A stretch of DNA of 64,000 nt from Sinohyriopsis cumingii (taxonomy: Eukaryota; Mollusca; Bivalvia; Unionida; Unionidae), in the NCBI GenBank assembly GCA_028554795.2, contig CM068827.1, positions 140,615,751 through 140,679,750 on the forward strand, written 5' to 3'. Shown in pieces: positions 55,143 through 64,000 of this stretch; position 1 is the first letter of the stretch; each line of letters opens with the position of its first letter. The notes under the pieces are model-generated. The model ran no database searches. It saw only the letters and a list, made by a program, of their open reading frames with translations, and had not been told where the DNA came from. Both the position numbers and the translations under genes were made by a program.

Positions 55143-55570
55143 AGGGTGACGATGTAGAACTACGTACTATATAGCTTTGTGAAGTTTTCATAGTCGTAGC
55201 TCACGGGTTCAGTTTTCATGTTTATTTTATTGTATTTGCATGGAGCAGCATTGTAGACAAGTCACACGTCATTCAGCATGTTCGTTACGTCTTTGTTTTA
55301 ATCAATTAGTCTGCACTGTAACTGCCTGTTCGTCTGTTCAACAATTAGTTTGTTAGTTTTTAAATTCAATCTTCGAATTTTATGTTGATTGAACAATAAG
55401 TTTCAGCAACTCAAATTATGTTTTTTATGGCTATAATATCGGCGAACATTATGTGGTTATTAGGACGTGCAAATCCTGGAGAAAACTGCTGACCGCAGAG
55501 ATCTAAGAAATTGCGTTATCACTACGCTTTGTAAGATTCATCCTTACATCAGTTGGTATGTATATATGTA

Positions 55571-55700
55571 TGGATTCGGGCACCTCATTTGGCAAAGCTT
55601 CGGACTTGTAATCTGAGGGTCGCGGGTTTGATACTTGCCCAGGGCAGCCTGAGTCGGCTGCCATTCTCTCGGTATGATATTGCCAACAATGTGTTTAAAG
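55571..55700 (+). mobile_element. tRNA-derived SINE head, family 3
   Basis: GATTCGGGCACCTCATTTGG leads into a tRNA-like fold with CTTGTAATCTGA (anticodon-loop position) and box B GCGGGTTTGATAC. The body GCTGCCATTCTCTCGGTATG is followed by a (CA)n tract. Only one copy seen here. It could be a decayed threonine-type tRNA pseudogene. Confidence 0.6.
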
Positions 55701-55900
55701 TACACACACACACACACATCACGTGTGTATATGTTTATAACATACTCAGTTCCAGTCATACTTAGCTCGTTATTTCACGGAACTTTATATACTCAAACAA
55801 GAGAGTATGCGTGTTGCCTTAAAAATACACATTGTTATAGGTCTAATAAATTTTGTATACATCACCGCGCAAGAAGATCGTTCTCCAACAAATACTACGA

Positions 55901-56858
55901 ATAGTGGATACTAATCGGACGAACGAGATAATATAACATGGTTGTATGCACATAGGGACTCGAGTTTCAAGTTTGCTTGATCCAAATGCGGCTTTCCTCT
56001 TAGTTGCTCATACGCAACTTTTAACATAACACACATACATGGGCAATGAAAACTTGCATGTTTTCGGGGAATAAATTGGCGTTAACTTGATATTCTCCCC
56101 CTTTCAATGACCATTCGAGTGTAAATGTTTTCATACGGTGCTGCTAATAAAGAAAAGTCTCTACTGTACCTTCTACACACCCTGCTTACGAATATAGCAA
56201 TTTATTCTTTCATTCATTACAAGAGTACATTAAAAAGGTCAAAGACATCTTTATATTGCTGACAAACTATTACTGAAACCTCCTTAGACGTCAGAGTATT
56301 AAAGTTACGTCACTGTTGCTACAGCAACCACTTTGTCTAAGTAGGTCATCCGCAAGATAGGAACAAACGAAGGCGTCAAGTTATTTGAACGGATTTTATA
56401 GCACTTCAGAGTATATTGTTTGTCATGATTGATCATACTAGAAAAAAGTATACATGACATTTTGAAACAACTGATTTTGGAAGGCATATAATTCCCTTGT
56501 TTGTAAGTACTTACCTCCAGGAATGTGAATACTTACTCTGTTTTAGAAATTTTGTTTAAAATAATATATAAAGTAAATCATTTATACAACATTGCTGGTT
56601 AGTGAAATTTAAAAAAAAATTGTGCGCATCCGACCATCTCTTCGTAAAGCTATTTGGTTCAAGACTTAAATATTACGTACACCAATATGACTTGATTCAC
56701 TCAGCTCTGCAGAATTAAGGTATGTAAGTACTTGACAGTGTCTGTGTCTGTTCTTAATTTTGAAACTCAGTTGTGGAATTCATATTTTGCACGTAAAAAC
56801 ACGCACATGTTGTCAGCCTTACTTTTATTAAAATAGACCAAAAACTTGTAAGTGAATT

Positions 56859-56892
<34 letters not shown>

Positions 56893-57655
56893 AAAATCAA
56901 CACACATGATAGATAGATAGATAGATAGTCAGAGACGATGCAAGAAAACGTCTATTTCACAATATGACGTCATAGTAGAAACTTACATTGTTACATTTTA
57001 CATTACATTAATTGTTTCAATTAGTAATCATAGCATTCGCATAAACAAAATGCAATATAGTCAGGAACGTTTGGTCTTTATTTTTAAATATCTATACAGT
57101 AAAATATGAATTTTTTCAATGGAAATAATATACCGCTAAAGATGACCATACAATCGAAACGAACAACGTTGTGTCTTAATCGAACCCCCGTCGAAATGTC
57201 ATGGTTCCGAACCGTTTATTAAAGAATTACTTTGTGTGATTCGGAATGATATAGGTCTACTTATGCAAGGGAGTTAACCTCTATCTGACTAGACGCGCAT
57301 AAATAGTATATTTGTAAGATTATTTCCCCATCATCAAAAGTCCAATAGCAAACATGGATTGGCTAACGAATCATTAGCTAGTCAGAGTTTCCTCTGACCC
57401 TTGTCACCCCATTTTTGAAATTCGGACATTTATGTTGGGGTGTAGGGTCAGAGTCCATTCCCTATCGAAAAGTTGGAATTTGCTGACACCATTTGGTGTC
57501 GGCATGGGGTAGTCGCTTGCTAGCCGGCACAGCAAACTTTAAACGACCTTTCATCGAGATATACCTGCATGAAATCGATAGGATTATGTTTTATTTTCAC
57601 AAAAATCGTGATCATAACATTCGTCATATCTTTAATCCGCTGACAGACGACACGA
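55901..57655. other. Distal upstream region
   Basis: No gene recognised apart from the microsatellites. 57180-57560 is a little richer in GC and unlike its surroundings, but I see no coding frame. Confidence 0.5.
56861..56928. repeat. (CT)n and (GATA)n microsatellites
   Basis: CT repeats at 56861-56889 and GATA repeats at 56909-56928. Confidence 0.95.
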
Positions 57656-57659
57656 AAGT

Positions 57660-58206
57660 ACGTCTTTGCTGAAATTTGACCTGGATCTGGCCATTTGCAT
57701 CCCGAATCACATGATTACACGACTCTCACAACCTACATGACACCAGAGGTCATATAGTCACATGATATCAACACTAAACAAATTACCAACGTTGTTGTAC
57801 ATAGAATTTGGACATACTATATAGAAGTCACTAAATGTTTGCAAATAAATATAATGCACACTTAATTCTCAACACATTCATTCTGAGAACAACGTCCAGA
57901 AACATATCGGTATCGTAGCAGGTTGGAGAAAACCATTTTCAAGAAATGCCCAGCACATGTCAGCGATGTTTCTGTTGGTGTCACGTGATTACTACATTGA
58001 GATGTGCTCTCTGCGTAATGAATCTGGTTTTCTTCAAATTGCTGCAACATGTGCATATTTTCGGTCGTTGTTTTCACAATAAATATTTTTAGAAGTTTGT
58101 TTTTCTCTCCTCATTTTTCTATAAAAATGACATGACTTTCATTTATATGTTCAATTTATTTTCCTACAGCAACACTAGAAATGGTTTAGTGTTGATATCA
58201 CGTGAC
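57660..58206. repeat. Dispersed repeat carrying E-boxes, copy 2
   Basis: Counterpart of 41440-41790. Carries ATCACATGAT at 57706, GTCACATGAT at 57757, GTCACGTGAT at 57980-57989 and ATCACGTGAC at 58197-58206. The last two match the CLEAR consensus GTCACGTGAC at nine of ten bases. Confidence 0.55.
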
Positions 58207-58327
58207 ACTAGGACGTGATTTAGAGATTTTTTAAATGTAAAAATAACCCCATAACAACAACGAAACACAACAACAGGAAATTGTACTTATTTCCGCCATG
58301 ACTGGTTAGCTCTTCTGTTGCTACGAT

Positions 58328-58330
<3 letters not shown>

Positions 58331-58360
<30 letters not shown>
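58331..58360. repeat. (GA)n microsatellite
   Basis: Fifteen uninterrupted GA units. Confidence 0.97.
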
Positions 58361-58365
<5 letters not shown>

Positions 58366-59111
58366 AGCAAGGATTGAAAGTAAGTTGATCTAGGAGGCTC
58401 GAAGGAAAATATATTACATTGACAGATCTCCGGATTAAAGGCGCCTGAAAGACTGGTATTTTGTCGTTCCGCGACTAAGCGCTGTTTCGAAACCTTATCT
58501 GGTCCTGACAGGTGACCAGGCTGTTTCCATACTGCAATAATCATAACGCACCGAGTTGAGAACACAACATCAATGATTTATCTACGCACTATCACAAGAA
58601 ATGGCGGAAACACGATCCACAGAGAGGGCTCATGATCGATTTCTGCTTTATTGATAAAAAGACAATAATCCTGATTCCTGTTGATTGTCACAACCAAAAG
58701 AGTCAGCTTTTGACTGCAATTTTCCGTAATCTTAAGCTTTGATGGTAAAGTAGATCACGATTTGACAAGCACGCGGTTTTGCCGTTTCAGCTATTTAGAG
58801 ACATGTGTCTTGTTTTAATACGTGCCATTATAGAGCATCTAATTCAACGTGATCCTAGCGATTTTTGAATAGTCGTGAGGGTGATATGACTGAGATTTCA
58901 TTACAACGCACAGTACAACGATTATATTACTTTACGTATTATCAGCGGTACAAAAATATGGTATGAAGTGTCAGTCATTTGTTATGTACTTGTCACCTGA
59001 AGTAATGTAATCGATCAAATAAACTATAGTATCATGTTCTCCATGTAGATTCAGATAATCGATATCTTTAAAAGTGCATCCGAAGTGAGAAAGTGAAGCA
59101 AATGGTAGTGC

Positions 59112-59141
<30 letters not shown>

Positions 59142-59142
<1 letters not shown>

Positions 59143-59370
59143 ATCTGGATTTTTAATGTAGCTTTAACATGTAGCATAATGTCCCACCCAGTCACATTAT
59201 CCTGACACCAGGTCGACCAGTCCTAACACTAACCTCTTAATGCTGAGCGTCAAGCGAGGCAGCTGTTAGTACCATTCTTGTAACTCTTTGCTTTGACTCG
59301 GCCGGGGATCGAACCCACGAACTCCTGCATCCGAGGCGGACGCTCTAACCACTAGACCACTGGAGCGGTC
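59142..59370 (-). mobile_element. tRNA-derived SINE, family 1, copy B (internally deleted)
   Basis: Head read on the minus strand: GTCTAGTGGTTAGAGCGTCC and GTGGGTTCGATCCCCGG. About 80 bp of the tail-side body present in copy A is missing. Directly abutted at its 3' end by (GT)n at 59114-59142. Confidence 0.88.
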
Positions 59371-60558
59371 AAAATGGAATGCAAAAATGATGAAAGGTAT
59401 TTCACACGCGCAATCCCCAAACCCACAAACTATATGTATGTATGTTTTCAGTGATTCTGTACAACAAATAGCGTACATCTTATAGAGGGTCTGCTCAGAA
59501 ACATACGGTACAAATCTAGTGATTAGAACGTGAAAATTTAACAAATTAAATATTGGTTGCATGCACACGTTTTATTACAAAACTTTACCTTAAAATGGAT
59601 ACATTAGTTTCTAATGCTTTAATTCACTGACTTGATTCAAGAAACGTTAGATCAAATGCATAGAAGGATAACTGGTGGCGGATTCGGGATATCCTTTTTA
59701 TTCGATCCAAACGACCAATTCTACTGACTAATAGTATGAGTTGTGTGCATGATAAAACTTAGGTTTTGAAGTGTATGATTTTGTCCAAAAAATTACAAAA
59801 AACAACATATTAAACAATAGCGAAATCAATTACGAATTTTTGTATTAACGATTTCTGTTTTCAGGTGTATTTCACATATTGTGTGTTGAGTTATAGTGAG
59901 GAATAGGAACTGGAACCTGTCCAAAAATTCTGAAATAGGTTGCAGTAGTGAGAAATTAATTTAATATGACCAAGAAAACTGTGAACGGCACATTATGCGC
60001 CCGTCCCACGTTATGTAGTTTTCTATGTTGGCACCATCAGAACTATGTAAGGTTGCCAAACGGCATGGTGAAGTATTAAGACTTTTTACAAGAAGAGGAA
60101 AGCTGTACAGTTATGAAACGACCGAGACGGCTGTTTCATGAGCAGATGGGGTCGAGAAACGACACTCGTCTAGCTCATGAGCAGGTAAACGTTGCGAAAT
60201 GATCAAGCTCCGTTTCAGGACCAGGTGTTAGTCGCAAAACTACAATACGCTGTCGGTAACAGTAATAACTAAAATCCGAAGTATCTGTCTAGTGCTAATG
60301 GCATTTACATTTGGGGACGACCTAAACGTCTGCAATTAGCTTCAAGTGCAAGTCACGAGGAGGGATCGGGTCGTGCCAAGTTTATTTATCATAATGCAGA
60401 ACATAAACACACACACACACACCCGGTTTGTATAGAAAATTCTACTGAAAGAGCGAATGTACTGGAAATATGCCAAGTATAATTTTAAAAAAGTAGTCGA
60501 TATGTCAGAAGGCCATTCTCCCCGAGGGTAGATTTCACACTGCCTGTCATTATATATA
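59371..60558. other. Spacer
   Basis: No gene or element recognised; a short (CA)n is at about 60407-60421. Confidence 0.5.
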
Positions 60559-60790
60559 GGGACCCCGGGTGGCCAAGTGATCTAAAGCGCTCGCCTTTAC
60601 CGATCATTGTCATGTCACCTCTGTCCGCGTGGGACTCGGACAATGTGGGTATGTTGAGAAAGCTTGCAATAGCTTTCCGTGGGTCGGTGGTACTTCCCGG
60701 GGTTTTCGCGGGTTCTTACTCCACTATTTATACTGGCCGCCATGTATAGCCTGGTATATGCTGCAAAATTGCGTGAAACCCAAAAGAGCA
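60559..60790 (+). mobile_element. tRNA-derived SINE, family 2, copy B
   Basis: GGACCCCGGGTGGCCAAGTG head with TCTAAAGCGCTCGCC; body GAAAGCTTGCAATAGCTTTC and GTGGGTCGGTGGTACTTCCC; tail TATACTGGCCGCCATGTATA, then a (CA)n tract. The box B part is partly deleted compared with copy A. Confidence 0.85.
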
Positions 60791-61282
60791 CACACACACA
60801 CACACACATATCACCACATGCGTTAACAATAACATGGCTTTTAAAGTGTTGGTATCGAGCAATATGACATACCAACACTACTGGTATATCAAATTCTGAC
60901 CCGCCCATGGTGCAATAATATGCATAAATAAACATTCTTGGAACTGTGTTCTGTCGGTTCTATTTTCAAGATCAATGGTGAATTTCCACTCAGTAATCAT
61001 TAGTGACGTATGAAAATAAAGAAACAAAGTAGTAATAATCCCCCATTTTCTAAATGAATTTAACCTGTTACACAATTTCATCGCAATCATTTCTTTATCC
61101 GTTTGACCCTTCCCTCTCATGCATAAGGGGCAAAATACGCGGTAATCTGGAGAGAGAAAAATAAATTCGCTGGATGAAAACCTTGAAACTGAACTTGCAC
61201 AAGTAATCTACAAGAACGATTCGTCGTAACGGTATGTCTACACTTCCCTTCGGATCTATCTACAGTGTTTATATATTCAATG

Positions 61283-62055
61283 CAGACCTGCCAACTCTTA
61301 CGAAAATCACCCTTAAAATACGTACTTACTGCACACTAGCAAAAACTACGGGAAAATTATCGTTGCCGAATAATCCGGATAATTGGTTCAGCCGTGTTTT
61401 ATTTGGATCTGGGTTTCATCTTATAATTAGTAAAATTAGTCAGGGAACCAGACTAACTTTACAGCAGCACTCCAGACGTTTTAAACTGCAGTTATTTGTT
61501 CATGCGAAGTGTCTGCATGATCAAACTGTTGATTATATAATTTTAAAAACGGCGTCCACAAAACGACGCGTGTTTAAGACGAAAGGGAAAATAAGCTTCT
61601 AGAAAAGTGTTAAAAATCAACAACGAAGACTGAAAAAGAGTATTCGGATTCTTGTGAATAAAAGCTAGAAAGGGCACAATTACGTTTATTGGACATCATG
61701 TACCAATTTGAGTATGTCTCGTGGCGGGAGATATTATTGCCGTCGTCATGTGAAATGGAAAAGAATTTCCAAGAATTATGTCAAGTTGTGAGATAGAAAC
61801 AAGTCATTGAGCTGCATAGGGTTTGGAACTAAAGTTTGTGCAAGTGTACTTCTGGTAAATGAAGTCTACGTGTACATTACAAACGTTTCAGTTGAACATA
61901 CTTTTTATCATCGATGCGTCTAACTTTTAATTACGTTTTCCAGCTTTACAATAGCAGTTATTGATATTTTGTTACACCTTACTGAAAACTGGTCAACCTT
62001 ACGAAAATAAATCAACTGCTTTACTGAGACGGACTTGTCAGGGTTGGCAAGTCTG
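61283..62055. mobile_element. Element bounded by CAGACxTGCCAAC inverted ends
   Basis: CAGACCTGCCAACTCTTACG at 61283 and, inverted, CAGACTTGCCAACCCTGACA ending at 62055. About 770 bp long. No clear target duplication was found. A plus-strand frame of 122 codons (61234-61602) overlaps the left end but starts outside the element and matches nothing I know. It may be a non-autonomous DNA transposon. Confidence 0.5.
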
Positions 62056-62556
62056 TCCATGATACAAAGTTGCAAAAGTCAGTCGACACTACAAGGTAAA
62101 TGTCTTGCTTACTGGACACACATAATGTAACGTATTTAAGGCTTTATTGCTGGTGTTGTTGTTTCTCAAACCTATTATAAGGTTCTAAAAAACGATTATT
62201 ATTAATTAAATATGAAAATGTCCAAAGGACGCCCTCTCTCTCTCTCTCGACCATCGTAGCAAGATAAGGGCGAAATAGAGAGAGAACGTTATAGTTGGTA
62301 ATAATGTAATAATGCTAATTAAAGCAGAACAATGACATTGATCAAATGTAAATATAGGAGCTGATCGACCACGGTGTTATTGTCGGGATCGAGCAAACAA
62401 TAAAATCAAATAGAAAATTAATCGATAGAATAACAGATTTCTGAGCAAAGATATAGAATAGTACCCCAATATAAAATATAGCATTTTAATCAATTACATA
62501 AAACAAAATGTAACTTAACATGACATTTGAATGACACACTTTATCTCAGAAACAGA

Positions 62557-62984
62557 GACCGCTCCGGTAGCCTAGTGGTTAGAGCGTCCGCCTCAGATGC
62601 GGGAGGTTGCGGGTTCGAACTCCGGCCGAGTCAAACCAAAGATTTATAAAAATGGTATTGTACTTACAGTTGCTTCGCTAGGCGCTCAGTATGAAGAGGT
62701 TAGTGTTATGACTGGTCGGCTTGGTCGCGGGTTCGAACCCCGGACGACCAAAGACTTAACTGATAAAAATGATACTAGCAGCTGCCTCGCTTAGCGCTCA
62801 GCATTAAGAGTTAGTGTTAGGACTGGTCGGCGTGGTGTCAGGATCATGTGACTGGGTGGGACATGATGCTACTAATTTTCATCACATCTGCGGCATGATG
62901 GCCCAGTGCTAGACTGCCACACTGCAGACATCGTAGCGATAGGACTGATTTTTTTTTTTAAAGCTACGTTAAAAATCCAAATCT
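62557..62984 (+). mobile_element. tRNA-derived SINE, family 1, copy C with duplicated body
   Basis: Head GACCGCTCCGGTAGCCTAGT and box B GCGGGTTCGAACTCCGG. The body (CTTCGCTAGGCGCTCAGTAT then GGTTAGTGTTATGACTGGTC) is followed by a second box-B-bearing piece (GGTCGCGGGTTCGAACCCC) and a second body copy, then the normal tail ending in GCTACGTTAAAAATCC. Confidence 0.85.
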
Positions 62985-64000
62985 TTCTCTCTCTCTTGAT
63001 ATTTCCCTCAGCTAAATCATGGCTTTCCCCCATAAATTTAGGCTGATTAATTTCACGAAGTTGATTACTTAAAACCTTGACTTTCGTCTGGGAACACACA
63101 GCCAACCAGGATTAAGTTTTTCTAACCACCAAATACTTAACATGCCCATCAAAGTCAGAATATTTATCTCTAGTCCGGCGTTCTAACTAACTATTCTTGA
63201 AAATATCATTTTATGACACTTATTTCCAAATGGTACAAATTGTATCTGGCATGTCTCGACTTTAATGTCTTCCGCTACTTGACCTTACGTTAAAATTTTA
63301 TCGCTGACCGTTATCCGAACGAACTCTAATTAAAATTCACTCATGCCCCCCCCCCCCCCCCCCGAAAGGTTAACCATCGCAGGCTACCAATTAAATAATT
63401 ACGTGTCAGGATGACCACGGCAAAATGTGATGAGACAAACATCTACAAAAATGTTGCACTATTACAAGAAATACTACATTTTTCATAAATAGTTTTTAAT
63501 TTTTTTTTATCTCAAGAAATAAAGAAACCTGAATTATTAACTGTATTCATTCATGAGCGTTTTCGTTGTGCCTTTTCCATCACATAAAAATATTTTCCCC
63601 AAACTATTCGTGGTTAACGGGGGATGGGGGGAGGGGCGCTTCAAAATGGGACATTAATCCTCCTAATACATTGCAAGGTGTTTTTTTTTTTTTCTGGCTT
63701 GAGAGAAAATGCAGAGGTTGTTCCGATTGACACAACACATGCACAGATATCATCTTGTAAGTAGCATAGCAGAAGGTTGAGCATGCCCAGTAACAAAGAA
63801 CTGGCCCATCATTGACAAAACGTAAAGGCTCAAGCAACGGATAAACTTCGATAAATAAAAGTGTGCCCTTTAAAATGAGTATGGTACTTAAATCGTACAC
63901 GGCGGAAACGATTGGCATGTCTACTTTACGGTGGTGTAAGCTATGAGTGATTAAATGTGAGTTAAGTACAAAACAATTAGAACGGTAGAGAAGGGTGTTA
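62985..64000. other. Right-end spacer
   Basis: No gene recognised. A C18 run lies at 63346-63363. Confidence 0.5.

Noticed and set aside
58287-58565. 92-codon minus-strand frame upstream of Mitf, considered as a further first exon
   Set aside because: It runs through a (GA)n tract (SLSLSLS) and I found no convincing donor in the right phase.
62557-62640. Possible tRNA gene (box A and box B both good)
   Set aside because: The head continues into a shared SINE body and tail and does not form a full cloverleaf; the same sequence recurs at two other sites.
63604-63918. 104-codon minus-strand frame near the right end
   Set aside because: No domain, poly-Lys from a T run, and no splice or homology support.

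Overview
This window is AT-rich metazoan DNA with intron-bearing genes, tRNA-derived SINEs, MITEs and many minisatellites. The one host gene recognised is a MiT/TFE-family bHLH-leucine-zipper factor (invertebrate Mitf, ortholog of vertebrate MITF/TFEB/TFE3/TFEC). The style of the SINE tails and the repeat content suggest a mollusc; that is an inference, since no species marker is present.

The Mitf gene lies on the minus strand from the start codon at 51547 to the stop at 12866. I resolve eight coding exons. Every junction has GT-AG borders and matching phase, and the sum is a 440-residue protein: N-terminal 'YxLKS'-like exon, Rag-binding 'LKQQLMRQ' exon, 'LENPTKYH' exon, acidic activation exon, pre-basic exon, basic/helix 1 exon, helix 2/zipper exon, and a C-terminal exon with an IKQEE sumoylation-type site and an SFDDFMDD block. 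Two further ATG-started open exons in its introns look like alternative first exons. One (35278-35562) joins in phase to the LENP exon, exactly where vertebrate MITF-M starts. The other (46296-46477) joins in phase to the Rag-binding exon, as vertebrate MITF-A/C/H-type first exons do. If real, this is a multi-promoter Mitf locus in an invertebrate.

Layout. 1-2150: decayed hAT (ZBED-like) DNA transposon, minus strand. 2.2-12.8 kb: downstream DNA and/or long 3' UTR with two SINE families and short tandem repeats. 12.9-51.5 kb: Mitf, its introns filled with a 21-bp array (15.05-15.87 kb), a 23-bp higher-order array (29.6-31.0 kb), linked 65- and 45-bp arrays (34.0-34.9 kb), a 27-bp array born inside an older dispersed satellite (42.6-43.3 kb), TTAA-flanked MITEs, a double-hairpin MITE family with at least eight copies, and a LINE fragment. 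51.55-64 kb: upstream region with CCAAT boxes, a cluster of short palindromes, a 62-66-bp array, microsatellites, more SINEs and a TIR-bounded element. I found no second confident protein-coding gene, no RNA gene outside SINE heads, no CRISPR array and no recognisable retroviral or Polinton element.
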